From Candidatus Competibacteraceae bacterium (GTDB taxonomy: Bacteria; Pseudomonadota; Gammaproteobacteria; Competibacterales; Competibacteraceae), in the NCBI GenBank assembly GCA_020445005.1, contig JAGRHM010000345.1:1-10039 (forward strand): DNA of 10,039 nucleotides, read 5' to 3'. Position 1 is the stretch's first letter, and every line of letters begins with the position of its first letter. A program made the position numbers and the translations under genes. The notes beneath the pieces were generated by a model. That model had not been told where the DNA came from, searched no databases, and worked only from the letters and a program-made list of their open reading frames with translations. This document shows positions 1 through 6,133 of the stretch, piece by piece.

Positions 1-24
1 TATCCCCGCGCACACGGGGGAAAC

Positions 25-56
25 CGTGTAACTCTCTTGTCCGCCATTCTTGAATG
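25..56 (-). other. CRISPR spacer 1, 32 nt (the newest one)
   Basis: This is the unique sequence between the two repeats. It is 32 nt long, the standard I-E length. Because it adjoins the leader it should be the most recently acquired spacer. I saw no matching protospacer elsewhere in the window by eye, and I cannot name its target. Confidence 0.85.
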
Positions 57-85
57 AGGTCTATCCCCGCGCACACGGGGGAAAC
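57..85 (-). repeat. First (leader-proximal) CRISPR repeat, 29 nt
   Basis: This is the only complete repeat visible. It has a five-pair GC stem, a U-G wobble (positions 11 and 16) closing the loop where E. coli has C-G, and a GUGC loop. The last base is T on the minus strand where E. coli has G. Only one full copy is in view, so the consensus at the last five positions is not known. Confidence 0.85.
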
Positions 86-132
86 TCTAGCAAACAACTT
101 CTTCATAAACCAAATTTTTAAGGAACGCAAGC
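86..132 (-). promoter_or_regulatory. CRISPR leader, with a weak candidate promoter
   Basis: This is the 47-bp AT-rich stretch between the cas2 stop and the first repeat. It ends TAGA immediately before the repeat, as the E. coli leader does. On the minus strand TTGCGT (125-130) and TATGAA (102-107) sit 17 bp apart, a plausible weak sigma70 pair. It would start transcription roughly 15-20 nt before the repeat. In E. coli the leader binds IHF close to the first repeat and Cas1-Cas2 integrates there. I see no good match to the IHF consensus here. Leader identity is strong from position; the promoter boxes are tentative. Confidence 0.6.
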
Positions 133-474
133 TTAATCGGTCGCTGAATCTCTTACAGCATGGATCGGTTTTTCTGGCTTCAACGGTCGGCGCGTTATGA
201 TCAACCCATCGATTTCCACCAATTCAACAGGCGGCACACCTAACACTCGAACATTTTGTCCACCGGGCACCTGAGCATCCGCCCACACCATCACCACCGA
301 CGCTTCGCGCTCCAACAAAAACCACTCTGAAACCACATTCCAAACCCGCTCACGCACTGCCACCGACAAACGCGGCGCACTGTATACCCCTGGTCCCAAT
401 TCCAACATCGATGATGCCAGAAAGCCTCGGATGCGATCCGATACATTACGTGTTACGACTACTGTCATTGACAT
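133..474 (-). CDS. cas2: Cas2e, CRISPR spacer-acquisition protein
   Basis: Cas2 forms the dimer that bridges two Cas1 dimers in the complex that captures prespacers and inserts them at the leader end of the array. The 113-residue protein starts MSMTVVVTRNV, the usual opening of the I-E (CRISPR_Cas2_CT1978) group. It continues with the RGFLAS helix, GVYSAP, and a WADAQVPGG stretch, ending in the typical EIDGLIITRR strand. It is longer than E. coli Cas2 (94 aa) by a short polar tail (about residues 100-113). I chose the ATG at 474 because AGGAG lies 7 nt upstream; a longer in-frame start at 498 would add eight atypical residues. It overlaps the end of cas1 by 29 bp, suggesting coupled translation, and is the last cas gene before the leader. 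Confidence 0.95.
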   Translation of the reverse strand: MSMTVVVTRNVSDRIRGFLASSMLELGPGVYSAPRLSVAVRERVWNVVSEWFLLEREASVVMVWADAQVPGGQNVRVLGVPPVELVEIDGLIITRRPLKPEKPIHAVRDSATD

Positions 475-1333
475 GAAGCAACTCCTTAACACGATCAATC
501 ATGCCCGCAATGACCTGTTGCTTACGAAATTGCTGAGCGGCTTCCTTACGCAACGCCCGCTCCAAGAGCAATTCTGGATCGGCCAGTGCCCGTTTAGCCA
601 CACTAAACGCCAAGGGCACCGTCAGCTCCGCCCGGTATAAATCAGCAATATCTAGGGTAAACGCATTACTCGAATCCTCATGAATAAACCCTAACGGCGC
701 TAACGCACCCACCGCCGTCACCGCAATTTCCGCCGCTGACTCCACAAACGTTGCCGCATGGTTAATCGCCTGATTCGGAATATCCGCACCGACGGGATTC
801 TGCCGGTTATACCGGCGTCCCTGCCAGGGAATGCCGTGCTGTTCTGCGGCAATCCGATACGTCTCCTTCATCCGCGCGCCTTCAATGCCACGCAGCACCT
901 CGATGTCCTTATGCGGCAAAATCCGTCCGAACCGAAACGCATACATCCGCCGCGCCACATCCAACCGCGCCTTTTCATCGGCCCACAACCGCGCATGCGC
1001 TCGCGCCACCGCCGACGATCCCGGCCCCAAGGGCGGGGCGGTATAAATCTTTACCCCACCCTCACCCACTGCCGCCAACAACGTCCCATGTCGCGCCAGC
1101 AATCGTAGTGCATCATGGCTCACCGTTGACCCTGGCCCCAGTAGAATCATCGATACTCCCTGATAAGGCACCGCATAATCCCCGGACTCCAGGGCTTCCG
1201 AGGCCGCCGCCCGGAACCTCAATGTCCCATCTTCAGCCGTCAACCCTCCGCGTTCCAGCCAGATCAACCCGTGGCGGTCCACCTGTGGAATCCGCGCTGC
1301 TGCTAACCCCAACCGTCCGACCAGCAAACTCAT
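446..1333 (-). CDS. cas1: Cas1e, CRISPR integrase
   Basis: Cas1 is the metal-dependent integrase that, with Cas2, joins new spacers to the leader-repeat junction. This 295-residue protein has the I-E opening GRLGLAAARIPQVDRHGLIWL, the beta-rich N-terminal half with SMILLGPGSTVSHDALRLLARHGT (about 61-84), and an alpha-helical catalytic half. The metal ligands are visible: E151 in LRGIEGARMK, H218 in LGFIHED and D231 in TLDIADLYR, matching E. coli E141, H208 and D221. Length is close to E. coli Cas1 (305). The ATG at 1333 overlaps the cas6e stop as ATGA and starts at the family's usual first residues. The frame stays open upstream inside cas6e, but that extension resembles nothing in Cas1. There is no strong Shine-Dalgarno site, so translation probably depends on coupling to cas6e. 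Confidence 0.97.
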   Translation of the reverse strand: MSLLVGRLGLAAARIPQVDRHGLIWLERGGLTAEDGTLRFRAAASEALESGDYAVPYQGVSMILLGPGSTVSHDALRLLARHGTLLAAVGEGGVKIYTAPPLGPGSSAVARAHARLWADEKARLDVARRMYAFRFGRILPHKDIEVLRGIEGARMKETYRIAAEQHGIPWQGRRYNRQNPVGADIPNQAINHAATFVESAAEIAVTAVGALAPLGFIHEDSSNAFTLDIADLYRAELTVPLAFSVAKRALADPELLLERALRKEAAQQFRKQQVIAGMIDRVKELLHVNDSSRNT

Positions 1334-2073
1334 GTTGGCGGTCTCAATAACAACATGCCATAGCCAAACGCCCGATGCCGCCCGATACCACGCGCCAGCA
1401 ATGTCGCAAAAGTCTCCTCGTTTTGCACGGTCATCACTCCCCGTAACAGTGCCTGGGGCAACACCACGGGCCGCCCAAAACGCCGTTCCTGGGTCGCAGT
1501 TCGCTGCGAACGGCGCAGCAAACGCACCAAACGAAAGCCTGCCAACTGTACCGACTCTAACCGGGCGGCTCCTTCCACCTGCCGGGCCAGCCATTCGCCA
1601 TAGACTGTTGCGCGTTCCACCGGCTCGTCTTCTGTTGCCGGTTGCTCGATTCGGCGCAAGAACACATCCTTTTCCGTCTCGCGCCGACTAACAGGACATG
1701 TCAACACCTCAAAGCCCAAGCGCCGACCGACCGTCCATGTCGCCGGCATCGGTTTAGCGGCCATCAATCCCGCCGCATCGCACACTGCCAGCGCCAACGG
1801 CAACGCAAAGGTTTCCGCCTGTTCGCGAAGCGTCGCACCGTCGTGCGCACTATAGCCTAACCACTGCAACGACTGATCTTTGCGCCACGCTGTCCCCGAA
1901 TCCAGCAATCGAAATGGCTTAGGCGCTAACGGCCCAAACAACGCCACTAGCCAAGCATGAATGCTATATCCTAAATCCTCATCCGCTGATCGGTTAACCC
2001 TCTGATCCTGGGTAAACTGCATCAACGCGACCGGGTTCAATCGCAGTTGCACCATATACAAGCGATCGCTCAT
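1330..2073 (-). CDS. cas6e: Cas6e, crRNA-processing endoribonuclease
   Basis: Cas6e (Cse3/CasE) cuts the precursor CRISPR RNA at the base of each repeat hairpin and stays bound to the 3' stem-loop as part of Cascade. This 247-residue protein has two ferredoxin-like halves. H39 in GYSIHAWLVALFG aligns with the catalytic His20 of E. coli CasE (LHQGLWHLF). Near the C terminus, GIGRHRAFGYGML (about 228-240) is the glycine-rich RNA-binding loop typical of Cas6 proteins. E. coli CasE is 199 aa, so this is a longer member, as in many other I-E systems. A very strong AGGAGG site lies 4 nt before the ATG at 2073, which also overlaps the cas5 stop as ATGA. Its substrate would be the 57-85 type repeat. 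Confidence 0.96.
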   Translation of the reverse strand: MSDRLYMVQLRLNPVALMQFTQDQRVNRSADEDLGYSIHAWLVALFGPLAPKPFRLLDSGTAWRKDQSLQWLGYSAHDGATLREQAETFALPLALAVCDAAGLMAAKPMPATWTVGRRLGFEVLTCPVSRRETEKDVFLRRIEQPATEDEPVERATVYGEWLARQVEGAARLESVQLAGFRLVRLLRRSQRTATQERRFGRPVVLPQALLRGVMTVQNEETFATLLARGIGRHRAFGYGMLLLRPPT

Positions 2074-2798
2074 AGCGCCTCCTTATCGGGTAAAATTCCT
2101 TCTCGACGCAAGCGCCGCCCGGTATGAATCTGATTGCGCCAATCACGCTGGTCATAAATCGCCACCACGCGACTGGGCAACGCTGTCCCCAAGTGCGCCG
2201 GCCAACAAGCGCTGGCTGATCGCGGTGCGTCTGGGCGTAGCCTGGTTTCCCAAGGGATGGCTTGCAATGCCGCCAGTACGTCTGGCGCATCGATCACTTC
2301 TCGAAACAACGGTGCCGCCGGCAAACAGGTTTTGCGACCCAGAAACAACGGCCGCGCCGGTTCACGCAGCGCCGCCGCCAGCGTCGCCACCGACGGCTCT
2401 GCATCATCGGTCAGCGTTACCGTCACCGTCATCAACCCATTGGCCCAGTAATGCCGATACCGGATATGGGTGCCCAACTTGGCGTCCGGTCCACCCTCCC
2501 GGTGTTCCGCTATGCCTCGGGTCGTCCAACCTTTGCCCGCCATTTTTAGCTGACCCAGATCGACCGTGTGGTAATCCACCAGCGCCGTCGGCTCCACCTC
2601 CCAGCGCGCCGCGAATTCAATCCGCCCTTGCAAGCGTTCCAGCGCCGCCGCATCGCCATGTCGATAGCCCAAGGCATTGCCAAACAACCCCGTCAACAAC
2701 GACAAGCGGGGAAATCGATCCGTGAAATTGTGATGATCCACGATGACATCGCCGAAACTCATCAACGGCGCATCGAACCGGAGTAAGAGAATCTCCAT
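2070..2798 (-). CDS. cas5e: Cas5e, Cascade subunit at the crRNA 5' handle
   Basis: Cas5e (CasD) caps the 5' handle of the crRNA in Cascade and contacts Cas8e and the first Cas7. The 242-residue protein (E. coli 224) shows the Cas5 signatures in order: LLLRFDAPLMSFGD (4-17), the FPRLSLLTGLFGNALGYRHGD segment (29-49), TTRGIAEHREGG (92-103) and PLFLGRKTCLPAAPLF (150-165). It lacks the catalytic role Cas5 has in type I-C, since Cas6e is present here. It starts 6 bp after the cas7 stop behind a weak AGG, and its stop overlaps the cas6e start. The 4-bp overlap and strong cas6e ribosome site inside its end suggest tightly tuned subunit ratios. Confidence 0.96.
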   Translation of the reverse strand: MEILLLRFDAPLMSFGDVIVDHHNFTDRFPRLSLLTGLFGNALGYRHGDAAALERLQGRIEFAARWEVEPTALVDYHTVDLGQLKMAGKGWTTRGIAEHREGGPDAKLGTHIRYRHYWANGLMTVTVTLTDDAEPSVATLAAALREPARPLFLGRKTCLPAAPLFREVIDAPDVLAALQAIPWETRLRPDAPRSASACWPAHLGTALPSRVVAIYDQRDWRNQIHTGRRLRREGILPDKEAL

Positions 2799-2804
2799 GT
2801 CGAC

Positions 2805-4058
2805 CTACTCAAACAACGCCGCCAGCGCCCGATCGCTCGCCTCCGCCAAGGGCAATACCGGCACCGCTCCCCAATCCAGGATTTTCGTAGCGGCGACCGC
2901 ACGAAACGCCGCCGTTGTTCCATACATCTGCTCCTGGGCATCCAGATACTGTTTTAAGGCAATGATGGCCTGTTCCATCCCATCACCACGCGGTTTCAAC
3001 GCCTGCAAGTAGGCATTGGCTAGACTACGCGGCTGCTGCGGCCCGACTTCCAGCAACACAAAATCCGCCCGGGCATACGGCGCGGTCGATCCCAGTTTGG
3101 CCCCCGGTGTTACTTCGGCAATCGTGCGCACCAAACCTTGCAACACTTGGTGGGCATCGTGCGTATCTTGCGCCTTCCAGTCCTGGCGGTCACCGCCAGT
3201 CATGTTTGATAACAACCCCGGCACGTCCACTGCAACATAGCCATAGAACAAGCCGGCCCCTAACTCCATATCGCCCGCATGGGCCGCGCCGGTTTCATCA
3301 TCGCGGTTCAAATCATCGACCACCGTGAAATAATCCACCTCCGTATCCAGAGGATGCACGGTCATAGCATGGGCTACATGCACACAGGCATCACTGCGCG
3401 ACAAAATATCCGAGGTCACAAACCGCCCAAACAACGCACCTTCCAATCCCGCATACAGATGACCGTGTCCAGCTTGCGCCAACAGCGTTTTGAAGTTGTC
3501 TTTATCCTTCTTCAAGCGTTCCTGTAAGCGTTTTTCCGCATCGGACTCTGCATCGGCGCACTCTTTAAGCAAGGCCACTAGAAAATCTGCTTCCGGCTGA
3601 CCAAATAGAATCGGTTGCTTGACCAGCAGTCCAGCGGTTTCGGTCGTCTCCACCGCCTCACGTTCTTCGCCAAAATCCATTTCCGGCTGTTCGGTCTCCT
3701 CTTTCGCTTTCTTCGCTTTTTTCCCCTTTTCCGCCTTAGCCGCCTTGTCCGCCTTCGCTGATTTTTGCAAAAGCAACGCGACCAGCGCCAAGGTCAGTGC
3801 CTGCGCCTGATCGACAGGCACCCCTTCCTGTTCCACCAGGCGCCTGACAATGACGCGCTCAAAGAAATGCCGAGTCCGCAAGCCGCCCGGTAGAGGGATC
3901 GTCTCATGCAGCCGCTCCCGCCAATGTCGCTTGAGGCACTGCGAGGACACCCGCAAACGGGTTGCGTTACCGAACGGAATTCGCTTGGCCAAGCCCGCAT
4001 CATCTCGATTCAACAGACTGGCGTGATAGGACGTGAGGGTATGAATTTGCAGAAACAT
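2805..4058 (-). CDS. cas7e: Cas7e, Cascade backbone subunit
   Basis: Cas7e (CasC/Cse4) polymerises along the crRNA spacer, six copies in E. coli, and forms the Cascade backbone. The 417-residue protein opens MFLQIHTLTSYHASLLNRDD, then GNATRLRVSSQCLKRHWR (30-47), the standard Cas7e N terminus. It later has the NRDDETGAAHAGDMELGAGLFYGYV stretch (251-274) and KLGSTAPYARADFVLLEVG (321-339). It is about 54 residues longer than E. coli CasC (363). Much of the excess is a lysine- and glutamate-rich segment at about 99-142. The ATG at 4058 is chosen because AAGGA lies 8 nt upstream and the product starts like the family; an in-frame start at 4100 would lie inside cas11. It follows cas11 by 4 bp. Confidence 0.96.
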   Translation of the reverse strand: MFLQIHTLTSYHASLLNRDDAGLAKRIPFGNATRLRVSSQCLKRHWRERLHETIPLPGGLRTRHFFERVIVRRLVEQEGVPVDQAQALTLALVALLLQKSAKADKAAKAEKGKKAKKAKEETEQPEMDFGEEREAVETTETAGLLVKQPILFGQPEADFLVALLKECADAESDAEKRLQERLKKDKDNFKTLLAQAGHGHLYAGLEGALFGRFVTSDILSRSDACVHVAHAMTVHPLDTEVDYFTVVDDLNRDDETGAAHAGDMELGAGLFYGYVAVDVPGLLSNMTGGDRQDWKAQDTHDAHQVLQGLVRTIAEVTPGAKLGSTAPYARADFVLLEVGPQQPRSLANAYLQALKPRGDGMEQAIIALKQYLDAQEQMYGTTAAFRAVAATKILDWGAVPVLPLAEASDRALAALFE

Positions 4059-4062
4059 CGGG

Positions 4063-4590
4063 TTAATCCTTCTCATTGTTGTGGTAGCGGTAATAGTCAC
4101 CGGCGATTCTCAGGCGCACGGCTTCCCGTTTTTCACGATCCTGGGCCAATAACAGTTGGGCTAAATCCAACCAATTCACGCTTTCCCCCTTGGCCGCCAG
4201 AAAACGGGCAACGCGCAACGTCAAGGTGTACAGCACGTCGTCTTGGGCCGAGAGCAACCGTTCCAGCCGCGCCTCGCTATAGCGCTGTTCCGCCAACGCC
4301 TGACCGACCGGACGTTGCGGGTTATGCGCCGACGTTCCCATCAACGCCAGCCCGGCCAACACGGCTTGCCAGGCGCTCATCTGGCGTTGCCAACCGTCGG
4401 GCAAGTGCTGGAAGCAGAACCGGTAAAACACCAGCGACGGCGGTCGATCCGGAGCCAGGCGTTTCAGCGCAGCCCGTTCCCCGGTCGAGAAATCCTCACT
4501 GCCGATGATCGCCGCCACTTTGCCGATCAAGCGCGCCAAAGAGAAAGGTTCAGCATTCATCGGCGGTGATGCCGTTGCGGCGTTCAGCAT
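4063..4590 (-). CDS. cas11: Cas11e, Cascade small subunit
   Basis: Cas11 (Cse2/CasB) is the all-helical small subunit; two copies line the belly of Cascade and stabilise the displaced DNA strand of the R-loop. This 175-residue protein (E. coli 160) is predicted mostly helical. It has the family motif STGERAALKRL (35-45), a tryptophan-containing central region (HLPDGW), and the typical C-terminal RIAGDYYRY segment. The ATG at 4590 is picked because AGGAG sits 7 nt upstream; the frame stays open further upstream inside cas8e, and the later ATG at 4560 has no ribosome site. It begins 10 bp after the cas8e stop. Cas11 diverges fast, so the call rests on motif, length and position together. Confidence 0.94.
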   Translation of the reverse strand: MLNAATASPPMNAEPFSLARLIGKVAAIIGSEDFSTGERAALKRLAPDRPPSLVFYRFCFQHLPDGWQRQMSAWQAVLAGLALMGTSAHNPQRPVGQALAEQRYSEARLERLLSAQDDVLYTLTLRVARFLAAKGESVNWLDLAQLLLAQDREKREAVRLRIAGDYYRYHNNEKD

Positions 4591-4600
4591 GAGCAAGCTC

Positions 4601-6133
4601 CTAAAGTTCTTGAAAAGTGTTGAATAAGCAACCGTTAAACATCCCGTTCGCGCGCACGCGCGACCGGTAATAGCGGCCGGTGCGCGCCGGAAAACGGGTG
4701 ATAGCATCGCTCAAGGTTTGGCGGGCATGACGTTCCAAGGCTTGCAGCCAGATGAGGCGAGCGGTATTTGTGTCGGTCTGATCGACGCAACGCCAAAGCC
4801 ACTCGAAAAATAAGGGATGCCAGACGGCCGTAAAGGATCGGGCGGTTTGTTCGACCCAGGCGCTCACTTCCCGTTTATCCCAATCGATTTGTTCCGGCCC
4901 GGCTTCCAACCATGCATACAAAGCAGGCTTGAGTACTTTGTTTTGCATGGTCGCTGCATCGGTGAGGCCCAAACCACTGAGTTCCGCCAAGTGCTCGCGC
5001 GCAGCTCCCCTGCCGAACAAACGAGCAGCGGCTTGCGCTGGAATGCGCACGGTGGCTTCATGAAAACCATCTGTCTTACCCATACCGCCCGGTGCCAGCA
5101 CCGCAGCCTGTAACCAGCACGCCTGAGTCTGACGATCGGGATCGGGTTGCTGCATCACTGCCGCCACAAACCCTTCTTTTTCAAAAATAAGATTGCGTAG
5201 GCGCTGGGGTGAAAAGAATGGTGCCATCACCGTCCAAGCTTTTTTCTCCTTGCCATCATCGACCAGTGGGGTCCACGGATCGCCTACAATACCCTTTTGC
5301 TCTCTGGCCACCAGGCGAGTACCCGTCGTACCGGCTCCCAATGCCCGAATCCGCCCATGATCAATGATCAATCGCACCGCCCGGGCGACTTCAATGAAAA
5401 AGGGATCGAGTTCGTTAAGCGGCAATGCCGTTTGCAGATCCCAGGCAGACAACCAGAGCAATACCTGCCCGTTCGGACGATAGGGCCAGGGTTCTACTAA
5501 CAATTCAGTACGATAGTTCAGGAGCTTGCGGGTTTCTCGTCGCCAGCGTTCCCCGAAAGTTTCGTCATAGCGCAATCCAACACAGACGCGACTCCCGGTC
5601 CCGCTATTCATCCGGGCGATTCCATAGTTACCGCGCCCCATCAATCCGGTCATCGTCTGCAAACTGATCAGGGCGTACACCCAGCGCTCTGGATAATCCT
5701 CATGAACCCGTTGGCTTTTGACATCATGGTTCTTGGCCGTTTGCAGCACATCCAGGGAATCCGGCGTATCGGCCTTGGGCTTGAAGGCGGCCCAGTCCGA
5801 TTTATTGGCTAAGGGCGCTTGCATAAACGCCGGTTGCATCACGTCTTCCACCACCAGCGTCCAGGCGCAATCATCCTCGCGCCCGGCCAGTCGCCGCAAT
5901 CCATCGCGCCAGAAAGCTTCCGGCTGGATCGGGTCTTGCAAATCGGCCCGCGCCAACACCGCCCCGGCCAGGTAACACAGAAAAATATGAAACGCATCCT
6001 CCTGGTGGCGTTGCAAACCCGGCAACGACTCGACCGTATCGGCTCCCAATGCCGCCAACAACGCCGGCAAGCTCCACGCCTGCGGACCCCTCGGGGTTTG
6101 CACCCGAAACACCGGTTCAGTCAATAAATTCAT
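4601..6133 (-). CDS. cas8e: Cas8e, Cascade large subunit (PAM recognition)
   Basis: Cas8e (Cse1/CasA) recognises the PAM, starts target unwinding and recruits Cas3. The 510-residue protein matches E. coli CasA in length (502) and in its MNLLTEPVFRV start. It shows PAFMQAPL (101-108), KNHDVKSQR (134-142) and the glycine-rich LMGRGNYGIARMNSGTGSR (164-182). This last segment lies where E. coli CasA has its PAM-contacting glycine loop; that mapping is my inference. The C-terminal part (about 380-510) should be the four-helix bundle that contacts target DNA and Cas11. The start overlaps the cas3 stop as ATGA, with AGAGGA 6 nt upstream of the ATG. Confidence 0.97.
   Translation of the reverse strand: MNLLTEPVFRVQTPRGPQAWSLPALLAALGADTVESLPGLQRHQEDAFHIFLCYLAGAVLARADLQDPIQPEAFWRDGLRRLAGREDDCAWTLVVEDVMQPAFMQAPLANKSDWAAFKPKADTPDSLDVLQTAKNHDVKSQRVHEDYPERWVYALISLQTMTGLMGRGNYGIARMNSGTGSRVCVGLRYDETFGERWRRETRKLLNYRTELLVEPWPYRPNGQVLLWLSAWDLQTALPLNELDPFFIEVARAVRLIIDHGRIRALGAGTTGTRLVAREQKGIVGDPWTPLVDDGKEKKAWTVMAPFFSPQRLRNLIFEKEGFVAAVMQQPDPDRQTQACWLQAAVLAPGGMGKTDGFHEATVRIPAQAAARLFGRGAAREHLAELSGLGLTDAATMQNKVLKPALYAWLEAGPEQIDWDKREVSAWVEQTARSFTAVWHPLFFEWLWRCVDQTDTNTARLIWLQALERHARQTLSDAITRFPARTGRYYRSRVRANGMFNGCLFNTFQEL

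Larger units (their letters stand above)
1..85 (-). CRISPR. Type I-E CRISPR array, leader-proximal end (partial)
   Basis: Two copies of an identical 24-bp sequence (1-24 and 62-85) are spaced exactly 61 bp apart, which fits the 29-nt repeat plus 32-nt spacer of type I-E. On the minus strand the repeat starts GTTTCCCCC and ends GGGGATAGACC, like the E. coli repeat that starts GAGTTCCCC and ends GGGGATAAACCG. This sets the orientation the same as the cas genes. The full leader-proximal repeat is 57-85, the spacer is 25-56, and 1-24 is the start of the next repeat. Identity stops exactly at 24/85, as expected if that is the repeat's 5' edge. Repeat positions 6-10 (CCCCG) pair with 17-21 (CGGGG). 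Cas6e would cut after position 21, leaving an 8-nt handle, AUAGACCU. The array continues left of the window. Confidence 0.95.

Noticed and set aside
1..85. Array transcribed on the plus strand, with the trailer next to cas2
   Set aside because: The minus-strand repeat aligns with I-E repeats over 29 nt, including the cleavage site and the ATAGACC handle. The 24-bp identity also ends exactly at the minus-strand 5' edge.
446..1594. A longer cas1 starting at 1594
   Set aside because: The extra 87 codons overlap cas6e and resemble no Cas1. The family start is at 1333.
3906..4508. A 200-codon open frame on the plus strand
   Set aside because: It lies antisense to cas7 and cas11, has proline/arginine/serine-rich low-quality sequence, and no ribosome site or family match. 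Other long plus-strand frames (2225-2725, 6049-6630, 7371-7919) fail for the same reasons.
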